The position numbers and the translations under genes are program-made. From Comamonadaceae bacterium (lineage in GTDB: Bacteria; Pseudomonadota; Gammaproteobacteria; Burkholderiales; Burkholderiaceae_C): DNA of 44,736 nt. Of the stretch, positions 8,781 through 18,000 are shown in pieces. Where the stretch lies: the NCBI GenBank assembly GCA_947475685.1, contig CANJNC010000023.1:1-44736 (forward strand), read 5' to 3'. How positions within the stretch are numbered: position 1 is the stretch's first letter; every line of letters begins with the position of its first letter. Under the pieces are notes generated by a model. That model saw only the letters and a list, made by a program, of their open reading frames with translations, made no database searches and was not told the origin of the DNA.

Positions 8781-9602
8781 ATGAGCACATTTCTCTACGG
8801 TGGAAATATTTCTGCCAACGGCATACGCCAGCACTATCTGCGTTTTGGTGGGGCAGACGCCTCAGACGGCGACCCCGTCATCGTGTTGCCGGGTATCACC
8901 AGTCCCGCGGCCACATGGGCATTCGTTGGCGAACGTCTGGGCCGCCACTTTGATACTTATGTGCTGGATATACGAGGTCGAGGCTTGTCCTCTTTCGGCA
9001 GCGAACTTGATTACAGCCTTGACGCACAGGCCTCAGACCTTGTTGCGTTTACAAATGCTCTAGGCATTGAACGCTACAGCGTTGTCGGACATTCGATGGG
9101 TGCGCGCATCGGCATACGTGCAGCAAGGCAGCAGCCTGCGGGTCTGTCGCGCCTTGTCATGGTGGACCCCCCAGTATCGGGACCAGGCCGTCGCCCGTAC
9201 CCGGCAAATCTACCCTGGTATATTGACTCAATCAAATTAGCGATGGCTGGAACCGATGCGAACGGTATGCGTGCCTTCTGCCCGACATGGACAGATCAGC
9301 AGTTGCGCCTGCGTGCCGAGTGGCTACACACCTGTGATGAGCGAGCCATTCTAGAAAGTTTCCATGGTTTCGGAACAGACGATATCCATGCCGATTTACC
9401 CAAACTCAAGGTGCCGGCTCTCTTGATAACGGCTGGCCGAGGAGATGTTGTACTCCCAACTGATGTTGCAGAATTCAAGACACTCATCTCCGATTTTCAG
9501 ACGGCTCATGTGGCCAATTCCGGTCACATGATTCCGTGGGACGATGAAGAAGGTTTTTACCGAGCTTTCGGTTCATTTCTAGGTGCCTCCGTGTCCACCT
9601 GA
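8781..9602 (+). CDS. nicD: N-formylmaleamate deformylase (alpha/beta hydrolase)
   Basis: 273 residues. The N-terminus (GGNISANGIRQHYLRFGG) and VLPGITSPAATW closely resemble NicD of Pseudomonas. The nucleophile is Ser105 in GHSMGA, and the histidine is in NSGHMIPWDDEEGF near the C-terminus. It hydrolyses N-formylmaleamate, the ring-cleavage product of 2,5-dihydroxypyridine, to formate and maleamate. It starts 12 bases after the decarboxylase gene and is followed by nicX after 26 bases, so all three should share a transcript. Confidence 0.9.
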   Translation: MSTFLYGGNISANGIRQHYLRFGGADASDGDPVIVLPGITSPAATWAFVGERLGRHFDTYVLDIRGRGLSSFGSELDYSLDAQASDLVAFTNALGIERYSVVGHSMGARIGIRAARQQPAGLSRLVMVDPPVSGPGRRPYPANLPWYIDSIKLAMAGTDANGMRAFCPTWTDQQLRLRAEWLHTCDERAILESFHGFGTDDIHADLPKLKVPALLITAGRGDVVLPTDVAEFKTLISDFQTAHVANSGHMIPWDDEEGFYRAFGSFLGASVST

Positions 9603-9628
9603 ACCCCACACCATCAAGGAACATCCTC

Positions 9629-10675
9629 ATGCCAGTAACCGACTACCAAATGATTGAAGCTTGGAAAAAAGTTCTAACCCTCTCAAAACTCGAAAAGGGC
9701 CAGATCGTCACAATCCTCACAGGCGCTACATCCCACGCTCAGAGTATTTCCACCGCCCTGACTGCTGTGCAATCCATGGGTGCAATCGTCAACCGGCTCG
9801 ATCTACCTCCTGTCAATGGTGAGAAGTCGCTCAGTCGTGATCCGCTGTCATACCTGGGCACAACGCCACTGACTGGTAATACAGCGGCGATCGCTGCCCT
9901 CAAGGCGAGTGACCTCGTGCTTGACCTAATGACGCTTCTCTTTTCCCCAGAGCAGATGGATATTCTTAAACACGGAACCAAAATCCTGCTGGCCGTTGAG
10001 CCGCCTGAAATCCTTTGCCGAATGGTACCCACCGCAGAAGACCGCACACGAGTTCTTGCAGCGCGCAAACGCCTTTCGGCTGCGAAAGAGATGCGGGTGA
10101 AGTCTTCCGCAGGCACCGACCTGTGTTGCCCCCTGGGTGAATTCGAGGCCATCCCGGAGTACGGCTTTGTTGACGAACCCGGCCGTTGGGACCACTGGCC
10201 CAGCGGCTTTGTGCTGACCTTCCCCAACGAGGGCGGGGCCAGCGGCCGCATCGTGATCGATAAAGGCGACATCCTATTGCCGCAGAAGAACTACGTGAAC
10301 GAGCCCATTGTGCTCACGATCGAAAACGGCTTCGCAACCAAGATCGAAGGCGGTGTTGATGCCGACTTGCTCAGCGACTATATGAGCAGCTACAACGACC
10401 CCGAGGCTTATGCGCTGTCGCACATCGGCTGGGGGTTGCAGCCCAAGGCGCGTTGGTCCACGCTTGGTTTGCTCGACCGTGAAGCGCATATTGGCATGGA
10501 CGCGCGAGCTTACGAAGGCAACTTTTTGTTCTCTCTTGGTCCCAACAACGAGGCCGGCGGCAAGCGCATGACTGCATGCCACATCGATATTCCCCTGCGC
10601 CAATGCACCGTATCGTTGGACGGAGAGACCGTCGTTGAAAGGGGCAAAGTTGTTGAAGCCGTTGCCGCTCCATGA
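9629..10675 (+). CDS. nicX: 2,5-dihydroxypyridine 5,6-dioxygenase
   Basis: 348 residues, the normal length. It shares long motifs with NicX: ILLAVEPPE, DEPGRWDHWPSGF, SHIGWGLQP, GNFLFS and CHIDIPLR. His265, His318 and Asp320 fall at the same residue numbers I recall as the iron ligands of the Pseudomonas putida enzyme. It is an extradiol-type non-heme iron dioxygenase with its own fold and opens 2,5-dihydroxypyridine to N-formylmaleamate. AAGGAACATC precedes the ATG. Its stop overlaps the nicF start by four bases (ATGA). This gene is the firmest marker of pyridine degradation in the window. Confidence 0.96.
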   Translation: MPVTDYQMIEAWKKVLTLSKLEKGQIVTILTGATSHAQSISTALTAVQSMGAIVNRLDLPPVNGEKSLSRDPLSYLGTTPLTGNTAAIAALKASDLVLDLMTLLFSPEQMDILKHGTKILLAVEPPEILCRMVPTAEDRTRVLAARKRLSAAKEMRVKSSAGTDLCCPLGEFEAIPEYGFVDEPGRWDHWPSGFVLTFPNEGGASGRIVIDKGDILLPQKNYVNEPIVLTIENGFATKIEGGVDADLLSDYMSSYNDPEAYALSHIGWGLQPKARWSTLGLLDREAHIGMDARAYEGNFLFSLGPNNEAGGKRMTACHIDIPLRQCTVSLDGETVVERGKVVEAVAAP

Positions 10676-11310
10676 CTGATTCAACCTCACGCCAGGACTT
10701 AGAGACCTACCAAAAGCAGGGTTTTGGCACGAGCATGCAGCTCAAGAAACCAATCGGCTTGCTGATCATCGATTTCGTCAATGGCTTTGCCAATCCCGCA
10801 GTCTTTGGCGGCGGAAATATCGCCGATGCGATCAAGAACACTGTGCCTCTGCTCGCACACGCACGTGCTCAGGGCTGGGCCATCGCGCACAGTCGCATCG
10901 TTTTTTCAGACAACGACTCCGACCGCAACGTCTTCACCATGAAGGTGCCCGGCTTGCTGAGCCTCAAAGAGAGGGAGCATAACAGCGCGATTGTTCCAGA
11001 ACTCGCTCCACAAGCCGGTGAGTTGGTCATTCGAAAGACGGTGCCTTCTGCCTTCTTTTGCACCAACCTTTCACCGTGGCTCGCCCATCATGGCGTGCAG
11101 ACGCTTGTCGTTGCGGGTTCGGTCACCAGTGGTTGCGTGCGCGCTTCGGTGGTGGACGCCATGTCATGGGGCTTTAGACCCCTGGTGATATCGGATTGCG
11201 TGGGCGACCGCGCAATTGCTCCTCATGAAGCCAACTTGTTTGACATGAAGCAGAAGTACGCGACGGTGATGACACGAGATGAGGCCATTGCTGCACTCGC
11301 TGCGCTTTGA
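10672..11310 (+). CDS. nicF: Maleamate amidohydrolase (isochorismatase-like)
   Basis: 212 residues of the cysteine-hydrolase (N-carbamoylsarcosine amidase) family. The catalytic triad is Asp34 (LLIIDF), Lys122 (VIRKTVPSAF) and Cys155 (GSVTSGCVRAS). It converts maleamate to maleate and ammonia, releasing the pyridine nitrogen. The ATGA overlap with nicX implies coupled translation. The length and triad look intact. Confidence 0.92.
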   Translation: MTDSTSRQDLETYQKQGFGTSMQLKKPIGLLIIDFVNGFANPAVFGGGNIADAIKNTVPLLAHARAQGWAIAHSRIVFSDNDSDRNVFTMKVPGLLSLKEREHNSAIVPELAPQAGELVIRKTVPSAFFCTNLSPWLAHHGVQTLVVAGSVTSGCVRASVVDAMSWGFRPLVISDCVGDRAIAPHEANLFDMKQKYATVMTRDEAIAALAAL

Positions 11311-11356
11311 ATGCATATTACCTGCCAAGCTTTCGAAGTTTTGAGGAAGTGAAGAT

Positions 11357-12100
11357 ATGAAAAATCTGTATCGCATAGGCCAGATCGTGCCCAGCTCCAA
11401 CACCACGATGGAGACGGAGATCCCCGCCATGCTGCGTGCCCGTGAAGCACTGTATCCCGAACGCTTCACCTTCCACTCCAGTCGCATGCGCATGCACAGA
11501 GTCACTCCTGAAGAGCTGGCCAATATGAACAAGGAAGGCCTGCGCTGCGCTGCAGAGCTTGCCGATGCGAGGGTCGATGTCATGAGCACAGCCTGTCTCG
11601 TGGCCATCATGGCCCAAGGAATTGGCTACCACCGCCAAGTCGAGGAAGACTTCAAACGCATCTGCACTGAAAACGGCTCTGACGCGAAAGTCATGACCTC
11701 CGCCGGCGCCCTGATCTACGGCCTAAAAAAACTCAATGCTAAAAAAATTGCTCTGATGGCCCCCTACATGAAGCCACTTACGGCCAAGGTAGTCGCCTAC
11801 ATCGAAAGCGAAGGCATCGAGGTGCAGGACAGCATCTGCTTTGAAATTCCCGACAACCTCGAAGTCGGGAGGCGTGACCCAATGCAATTGCTTGACGATG
11901 TCAAAAAGCTCAATACCGCCAACGTCGATGTGGTGGTGCTTTCAGCCTGTGTGCAGATGCAGTCCCTTCCAGCACTGCAGGCCGCGCAAGACAGGCTGGG
12001 CATACCGGTCACCTCAACTTCAGCCTGCACCACGAGAAACATGCTTGATCTGCTCGGGCTAGAGGCGAAGATACCAGGTTACGGCGCTGTCATGTGTTAA
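11357..12100 (+). CDS. nicE: Maleate cis-trans isomerase
   Basis: 247 residues of the Asp/Glu racemase-like family. The N-terminus (YRIGQIVPSSNTTMETEIP) and FHSSRMRM are diagnostic for maleate isomerase. The two catalytic cysteines are Cys80 (STACLVAI) and Cys198 (SACVQMQ). It turns maleate into fumarate, which enters the TCA cycle, and completes the lower pathway. A GAGGAAGTGAAG segment upstream contains the ribosome site. Confidence 0.94.
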   Translation: MKNLYRIGQIVPSSNTTMETEIPAMLRAREALYPERFTFHSSRMRMHRVTPEELANMNKEGLRCAAELADARVDVMSTACLVAIMAQGIGYHRQVEEDFKRICTENGSDAKVMTSAGALIYGLKKLNAKKIALMAPYMKPLTAKVVAYIESEGIEVQDSICFEIPDNLEVGRRDPMQLLDDVKKLNTANVDVVVLSACVQMQSLPALQAAQDRLGIPVTSTSACTTRNMLDLLGLEAKIPGYGAVMC

Positions 12101-12144
12101 TTGGTTAAAAGCTCACCTTGATATTTTTTTTCTGGAGAATTTCT

Positions 12145-13164
12145 ATGAACCGCTTTCTTGCTCGCCTATTTGGCATTTTTACTGTTTGTTGTTTGGGTCT
12201 CATCCTTTCAGTGGGCGCAATGGCCCAAAGCGGTGAAAAAATAAAAGTCCGAATGGACTGGACCCCTTGGGGTGGTCAAGCCGCTTTGCATCTCGCCCAG
12301 CAAAAGGGTTGGTTCGCCGCTTCAGGCCTAGATGTCACACTAGAAGATGGCAATGGCTCTGTGACGACCATCCAGATTGTTGGGGGTGGAGAGCAGTTTG
12401 ATGTGGGTCATGCGGCTCTTGCCTCCATGATGATTGCACGTGACAAGGGCCTACCCGTGAAGGCTATCGCTGTGTTCGCGCGTTTGAGTGATATTGGCTT
12501 GCTGGTTCCGAAGGACTCTGGAATCAATGGACCCAAGGATCTCAAGGGCAAGAAAGTTATATACACCGCCGGGTCTCTAGAAGCCCCTTTCATTGATGCG
12601 TTTCTTGCGTCTGGCGGTCTAAAGCGAGGCGACTTGGAGTTGATCAACGTTGACGCCGCAAGCAAAGCCTCCTCATATGCCGTTGGACGCGCTGATGCAG
12701 CCTTTTCGACCATACCGTTCTTTCTGCCGGTTGTATCGCAATCGCGTGCTTCAGAGGCGATTCGATTTGCAGACTACAACTTGAACATGCCAAGCTTTGG
12801 CCTTTTCGCGACTGAATCAAAGCTGGCCTCCAAACGTGAATCGATTTCAAAGTTCGCAAGTATCGTCGCCGCATCTTGGCAATACATCTACAACGGCCAT
12901 GAGTCTGAGGCGGCCGATGCCATGATAGCCCAACGCCCGCAAGCCAAGCTTGACAAGGCGATTTTGCGAGCCCAAATTGACGCACTTAAAGGGTTCTTCC
13001 AACTCCCAGCACCTTCTGGCCAATTGCTTGGTGCACCGATTGAAGCGGACTTTGTGACCGCTGTGAAGACGCTCACAGACGTCGGACTGATCAAGACGCT
13101 CAAAGATGGTAAAGAATTCTTCGCACCAAATTTGGTGCGTCCTGCTGCAGCGGTACCCAAGTGA
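12145..13164 (+). CDS. ABC transporter substrate-binding protein, NMT1/THI5 (TauA/SsuA) type
   Basis: 339 residues from ATG 12145, preceded by TGGAGAA; an upstream in-frame start at 12118 has no ribosome site. There is a signal peptide (hydrophobic LFGIFTVCCLGLILSVGAMA, cut near AQS). The mature start VRMDWTPWGGQAALHLAQQKGWF and the segment GPKDLKGKKV are typical of binding proteins for pyrimidine-, taurine- or aromatic-like ligands. It overlaps the ATPase gene by four bases (GTGA). Position directly after nicE suggests import of the pyridine growth substrate or a relative. Confidence 0.9.
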   Translation: MNRFLARLFGIFTVCCLGLILSVGAMAQSGEKIKVRMDWTPWGGQAALHLAQQKGWFAASGLDVTLEDGNGSVTTIQIVGGGEQFDVGHAALASMMIARDKGLPVKAIAVFARLSDIGLLVPKDSGINGPKDLKGKKVIYTAGSLEAPFIDAFLASGGLKRGDLELINVDAASKASSYAVGRADAAFSTIPFFLPVVSQSRASEAIRFADYNLNMPSFGLFATESKLASKRESISKFASIVAASWQYIYNGHESEAADAMIAQRPQAKLDKAILRAQIDALKGFFQLPAPSGQLLGAPIEADFVTAVKTLTDVGLIKTLKDGKEFFAPNLVRPAAAVPK

Positions 13165-13967
13165 GCGGATCAACGATCACTTCGATCAATGTATGCAAGG
13201 TTTACGGGGGCGAGTCACCCCTTACAGCCCTAGACGGAATTTCGCTCGACATCGAGCCTGGAGAATTTATCAGCATTTTGGGTCCAAGCGGCAGCGGAAA
13301 GAGCACCTTTTTGCACTGCATAGCAGGGCTGGAAGACATCTCTTCAGGTAGCCTCAAGGCAGATGGCCGAGAGATTTCCGGCCCACCGGATCACATTGGC
13401 ATGGTTTTTCAGCGCGATGCACTGCTCGACTGGAGAACAATCGAGCGAAACATCATGCTTCCCATCGAGTTTGCTAAAAAACCAGTTGCCCAGTACAAGC
13501 AAACAATGAGGGATTTATTGAAGCTTGTCGGTCTTTCTGATTTCGGTTCAAAATACCCACGGGAACTCTCTGGGGGTATGCGACAAAGGGCTGCGATCTG
13601 CAGGGCATTGATTGATCAACCAAGCTTGCTGCTGATGGATGAACCTTTTGGAGCGCTAGACGCACTAACGCGCGATCAGATGAACGTCGAGTTGCAGCGA
13701 ATATGGCTTGAGACTCTCAATACCGTGGTGTTCGTGACTCATGGAATCGCGGAAGCTGTCTTTCTTGCAGACCGGGTAGTGGTTTTTACACCGCGACCAG
13801 GTCGAATTGCGGACATCATTGAAATTGACCTTCCCAGGCCAAGAAAACTGGCGGTTCGCGAAACGCCTGAGTTCGGAAAATACACCAATCACATCCGTGC
13901 ACTTTTCCATGAAATGGGACTCATCAACGAAGAGATAGAACAAGTCAACAAAGCAGTATTGTCATGA
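13161..13967 (+). CDS. ABC transporter ATPase (TauB/SsuB type)
   Basis: 268 residues with every ABC motif: Walker A GPSGSGKST, Q-loop FQRDALLDWRT, signature LSGGMRQRA, Walker B LLLMDEPFGALD and switch His in FVTHGIAEA. The GTG start overlaps the binding-protein stop. It energises import together with the next gene. Confidence 0.95.
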   Translation: MSGSTITSINVCKVYGGESPLTALDGISLDIEPGEFISILGPSGSGKSTFLHCIAGLEDISSGSLKADGREISGPPDHIGMVFQRDALLDWRTIERNIMLPIEFAKKPVAQYKQTMRDLLKLVGLSDFGSKYPRELSGGMRQRAAICRALIDQPSLLLMDEPFGALDALTRDQMNVELQRIWLETLNTVVFVTHGIAEAVFLADRVVVFTPRPGRIADIIEIDLPRPRKLAVRETPEFGKYTNHIRALFHEMGLINEEIEQVNKAVLS

Positions 13968-14737
13968 TGATTAAAAAAATACACGCATCTCAGGCTTGGA
14001 TCTTAGGTTCAATCTCGCTGATCGGATTCTTGGTCGTTTGGGAGCTCTTTGTACGCGTTTTGCACATACGCCCAGTTACGCTTCCTCCTCCAAGTGCTGT
14101 AATCAACGAGCTGTTGAGTGAATGGGCTTTTTATCTTGACCATGCCGTCTATACACTTTTTACAACCTTAATAGGGTTCCTCTTGGCCGTACTCATCGGT
14201 GTGTTGCTTGCAACAATGCTGGTTGGCTCGAAACGATTTGAGCACACGGTCTATCCCTTGATCATTGGTCTTAATAGCGTGCCCAAGGTTGCAATTGCGC
14301 CGCTGTTTGTTATCTGGCTTGGAACGGGCTCGGAGCCTAAAATTGCAATTGCGTTCCTTATCGCTGTTTTTGCCGTGATCGTGGACGCTATGCACGGGCT
14401 CAGATCAGTGCCAAGCGACGTACTTGATCTGGGACGTGTGCTCAAAGGCTCAAAGATGGATTTCTTTTTCAAGGTTCGCTTGCCAAGTGCACTGCCGTCC
14501 ATTCTTGCAGGCATGAAGGTTGCCATTTCTCTTGCATTGGTTGGTGCAATTGTTGGCGAATTCGTGGCTTCACAGCGAGGCCTTGGCTATGTCATTCTGA
14601 GCGCACAAGGCACTTTTGATACACCCCGTGTTTTTGCGGCTGTGGCCATCCTCTCTCTCATGGGGCTAGTTCTTTATGGCGCAGTGGCATGGGCTGAGGG
14701 ATACTTGACGCCATGGCGCACAAGCAATGCACACTGA
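13964..14737 (+). CDS. ABC transporter permease (TauC/SsuC type)
   Basis: 257 residues, largely hydrophobic, with about six membrane segments. The EAA-type coupling loop is at LPSALPSILAGMKVA, followed by GAIVGEFVASQRGLGYVI, as usual in this family. Its ATGATG start overlaps the ATPase stop. It is the last gene of the plus-strand run and faces the minus-strand Bug gene across 93 bases. Confidence 0.94.
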   Translation: MMIKKIHASQAWILGSISLIGFLVVWELFVRVLHIRPVTLPPPSAVINELLSEWAFYLDHAVYTLFTTLIGFLLAVLIGVLLATMLVGSKRFEHTVYPLIIGLNSVPKVAIAPLFVIWLGTGSEPKIAIAFLIAVFAVIVDAMHGLRSVPSDVLDLGRVLKGSKMDFFFKVRLPSALPSILAGMKVAISLALVGAIVGEFVASQRGLGYVILSAQGTFDTPRVFAAVAILSLMGLVLYGAVAWAEGYLTPWRTSNAH

Positions 14738-14830
14738 GGGTCATGCTACTTACTGAGTCGCTTTTTACATAAGGGCTTTATTCATTCGGGTGGATGCAAG
14801 CGCAAGTACTTACGGCGTTCGCACTTGATG

Positions 14831-15799
14831 TCACTCAACCGTTATTTTAGCTTCGCCCACAATCTTTGCCATTTGCGCTTTGATCCTTACGACAGTTGCG
14901 TCTAGCTCTTGAGGAGAAGATATCAGTGGCTCTGCACCAAGAGTAGCAAGCTTATCGCGCATCTCGGTAGAGCGAAGAATCTGATTGACGTCGGCGTTAA
15001 TTTTGTTGATCACCTGCTTAGGTGTTGCTGCTGGCGCAAATATCGCTGAGCGCACTTGAGCATCAAATCCCGGGATAGATACTTCGGCAATCGTGGGCCA
15101 ATCGGGTGCAAGTGGACTTCGCTTTTCAGAAGTGACGCCTAAAATCTTGACAGCTCCCGCTTTTACGAATGGCAACGCCTGAACAAATGCAACCACACCA
15201 AAAGAAACTTCCCCTGCTATCACGGCATTTACTCCGGCGGGCCCACCTTTGTATGGAATGTGTACCATTTTTGCACCCGTCTCAGATGCAAACCATTCGC
15301 CAGATATATGATTACCTGTCGCAAGACCAGGCGTGGACCAAGACAGGCCACCGGGCCGCCGTTTCGATTCTGCAACCATATCTTTGACATTGTTGAACGG
15401 CGCCATGGGGTTGGCCACAAAGGCCATCGGGGTCGTGGTAATGGACGCAATAGATGCGAAACTCTTCAGCGGATCGTATGGAAGATTAGAAAAGACCGCA
15501 GGGTTGATCGTGAGCGGATTAAGCGATATCGCCAACAGGGTGTAACCATCAGCTGGTGATTTGGCGACGTACTCGGAGCCAATCATTTCACTTGCACCAG
15601 CCTTGTTTTCAATCACAACTGGCTGACGCCAAAGCTCTGACAATTTTTGGCCAATGCTTCGAGTAGCAAAATCCACAGGACCGCCTGGCGCCGATGCGAC
15701 CACAAGTTTGACAGGCTTATTTGGATAGTCTTGTGCAAAAACGCCAAAGTTACAGATAAACAAAATTATTGATGCTAATCCCCGGACAAATAATGGCAT
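14831..15799 (-). CDS. Bug-family periplasmic solute receptor 2
   Basis: 322 residues with a signal peptide (LASIILFICNFGVFA, cut before QDYPNKP). Motifs are VASAPGGPVDFATR, VIENKAGASE, HIPYKGGPAG and WPTIAEVS. AAGGAATC precedes the ATG. It follows the dihydroxyphthalate-decarboxylase-like copy B by 64 bases in the same direction. Orphan receptor; ligand unknown. Confidence 0.92.
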   Translation of the reverse strand: MPLFVRGLASIILFICNFGVFAQDYPNKPVKLVVASAPGGPVDFATRSIGQKLSELWRQPVVIENKAGASEMIGSEYVAKSPADGYTLLAISLNPLTINPAVFSNLPYDPLKSFASIASITTTPMAFVANPMAPFNNVKDMVAESKRRPGGLSWSTPGLATGNHISGEWFASETGAKMVHIPYKGGPAGVNAVIAGEVSFGVVAFVQALPFVKAGAVKILGVTSEKRSPLAPDWPTIAEVSIPGFDAQVRSAIFAPAATPKQVINKINADVNQILRSTEMRDKLATLGAEPLISSPQELDATVVRIKAQMAKIVGEAKITVE

Positions 15800-15863
15800 A
15801 GTAAGATTCCTTGAGTCAGTGATCGATTCCCGCTTTTTTTTCTGGGGACTATTTCGAGAGCTC

Positions 15864-16847
15864 CTAGAGTTTTGAAATTTCCAATGTTCCAGGATGAAAT
15901 AAATCTTCGGGAGTGAGCTTGCGTTGAGCCAAGCCTTGTTCGAATGAATATCTGGTCATTGCTTCAATGGCTGCGCGATTGGAATCAACACCATAACTCC
16001 AATAGTCCTTTGCAATGAGCTCCTCAGCGGCTAACACCTCTTGATACACCCAAGGCAAGGTGACCATGTGCACTCCAACATCGCGCAGTTCATGCACGGC
16101 CATTTCCTTCGCCTTTGTAAATGCCTTGAAAACGCTGACAGCGAGCCAAGGGTGTTCAGCAAGTAGGTGCTTGCGAATGCCGATCATGTGCATAATTGGG
16201 AAAATTTTGGTTTTCCGAAAGTACTCTGCCTCAACCGCTCTGAAGTTCTCAAAGAGTCTTTTGACGTTGGGATTGATACCAAAGCAGCTTGGAATTCGGG
16301 CAGATATGACGGCGTCCAATTCTCCCGCATCGAGCATGGCAGAGAGCGTTTTCTCGGGCCCAATTGGGGTAATAGAAACACTTTTGTCGACGCTCAGCGG
16401 AGCTCTTTCACGCCTGCCTGCTTGTTCCTGGCCACCAGTGAACCACTTGATGTCTTTCGGTTGCACGCCGTACTCGTCGGCCAATATTCCCCTCGTCCAT
16501 AGACATGCGGTCATTTGGTATTCGGGCATCCCTACGCGCTTACCGATCAAATCTTGAGGGGTATTTATTCCACGATCCCCTCGTATGTAGATCGCAGAAT
16601 GCCGAAAGACCTTTGATACAAAGGCTGGGATCGCGATGTAAGGCGACTCGCCACGGGCAAGTGTCATCATGTAACTGCTTGCAGAAATCTCGGTGATGTC
16701 AAACTCTTCTCCGTTAAAAGCCCTGTGAAAGGCTTCTTCGGCAGAGAGTTGAATGCAATTTACATTGCATCCTTCAATTTTTACCCGTCCATCGAAGATT
16801 GCCTGCACACGGTCATATCGTTCACAGGCCATGCTTAAGTTGATCAT
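15864..16847 (-). CDS. 4,5-dihydroxyphthalate decarboxylase-like protein, copy B
   Basis: 327 residues from ATG 16847, preceded by an AGGGAG ribosome site; a longer frame to 16976 has none. It aligns throughout with the protein at 2133-3128: SMACERYDRVQAIFDGR, FDITEISASSYMM, RVGMPEYQMTA, FPIMHMIGIRKH and KDYWSYG. It has no signal peptide. Two Bug receptor genes flank it in the same direction, as one precedes copy A. Whether it decarboxylates or binds its ligand cannot be told from sequence. Confidence 0.8.
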   Translation of the reverse strand: MINLSMACERYDRVQAIFDGRVKIEGCNVNCIQLSAEEAFHRAFNGEEFDITEISASSYMMTLARGESPYIAIPAFVSKVFRHSAIYIRGDRGINTPQDLIGKRVGMPEYQMTACLWTRGILADEYGVQPKDIKWFTGGQEQAGRRERAPLSVDKSVSITPIGPEKTLSAMLDAGELDAVISARIPSCFGINPNVKRLFENFRAVEAEYFRKTKIFPIMHMIGIRKHLLAEHPWLAVSVFKAFTKAKEMAVHELRDVGVHMVTLPWVYQEVLAAEELIAKDYWSYGVDSNRAAIEAMTRYSFEQGLAQRKLTPEDLFHPGTLEISKL

Positions 16848-16944
16848 TGGTAATAACTCCCTGAATTTTAAAAGATTTTGGCTTATTGAAGCTTGCCTTG
16901 AATGAGCCCTAAGGTGCACTGCCCAACTGGGGCCTGAAGGAAGG

Positions 16945-17916
16945 CTATTTCGCGCCGATGAGCTTAACCAAATCACCGAACTTGTCGTACTCCGTTCGTA
17001 TGATTGAAGAGAGCTGCTCGCCTGATCCGGTCAATGCAATTCCGCCAGCGTCGTTGATGTGTTTGGTGACGCTGGGAATGGCCACAGCTTCCATGATGTC
17101 GTTTTGCATCTTGGTGATGACGTTTTTTGGTGTTTTTGCTGGGGCAATGACCCCCAGTGTCGTAGAGATGGCATAGCCGGTAAGGCCGCTTTCGCTGAGC
17201 GTTGGAATCTCGGGCTGGCTTGGTGAGCGCTGTGCAGTGCTGATGCCAAGCATTCTGAGCTTTCCCGAAACAAGACCGCTTTGGGCTCCAGCATAGCTCA
17301 CGAAGGCCATCTGTACATCTCCAGCCATGACTGCCATTGCCGCTGGAGAGCCGCCCTTGTAGGGAACGTGAACGACATCGAGTTTGGCCATGGATTTGAA
17401 CAATTCGGCCGCAAGTTGGTGAATGGATCCCTGACCACCAGATGCATAAGAAAGCTTTCCTGGGTTTTTACGGGCGTAAGCAATAAATTCCGTAAGGTTA
17501 CTAGCGGAAATGGAAGAGGGAATCACCAAAAACACTGGAACCAGCCCTATCTGAGCCACACCTACAAAATCGGTTCGGGGATCAAAAGGAGAATTTTGTA
17601 CCAAATGGGGACTGATTCCCCACACGCCACTTTCGCCCACCAGCAGTGTATGGCCGTCAGGTAGCGACTTGGCAATATAGTCACCCGCAATATTTCCTGC
17701 AGCACCTAGCTTACCCTCGACAAGCACCGGCACGCCCCATTTTTCACTTACTTTTTCACCAATGGCCCTGGCTGTTACATCCAAAATGCCACCGGGAGCC
17801 GAACCAACGATTATTTTTACCGGCTTTGTGGGCCAAGCTTGCGCGAATGACACATTTGTAGGGAGCACGGCGGCGAGGCAAACAAACATCAAGGCCTTGC
17901 AATAGCTTGTGATCAT
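16945..17916 (-). CDS. Bug-family periplasmic solute receptor 3
   Basis: 323 residues; the signal peptide ends near VSFAQAWPTKP. Motifs are VGSAPGGILDVTAR, LVEGKLGAAGN, HVPYKGGSPAAM and IPTLSESG. The ribosome site is weak (AGAAAG). It is probably the first gene of a three-gene minus-strand unit with the decarboxylase-like copy B and Bug receptor 2. Confidence 0.92.
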   Translation of the reverse strand: MITSYCKALMFVCLAAVLPTNVSFAQAWPTKPVKIIVGSAPGGILDVTARAIGEKVSEKWGVPVLVEGKLGAAGNIAGDYIAKSLPDGHTLLVGESGVWGISPHLVQNSPFDPRTDFVGVAQIGLVPVFLVIPSSISASNLTEFIAYARKNPGKLSYASGGQGSIHQLAAELFKSMAKLDVVHVPYKGGSPAAMAVMAGDVQMAFVSYAGAQSGLVSGKLRMLGISTAQRSPSQPEIPTLSESGLTGYAISTTLGVIAPAKTPKNVITKMQNDIMEAVAIPSVTKHINDAGGIALTGSGEQLSSIIRTEYDKFGDLVKLIGAK

Positions 17917-18000
17917 AGGTTCACTTTCTGGGTTTTTTGAGGATCATCAACATCGTATCTGCAGGGCGAACCTTTGCTATCATGTGGGATGAGTCTAAGA

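Noticed and set aside
12145-14737. Taurine or sulfonate importer
   Set aside because: The TauABC-like family is broad; no sulfonate monooxygenase accompanies it and the genomic context is pyridine catabolism. The TauD-like gene is 10 kb away beside a Bug receptor.
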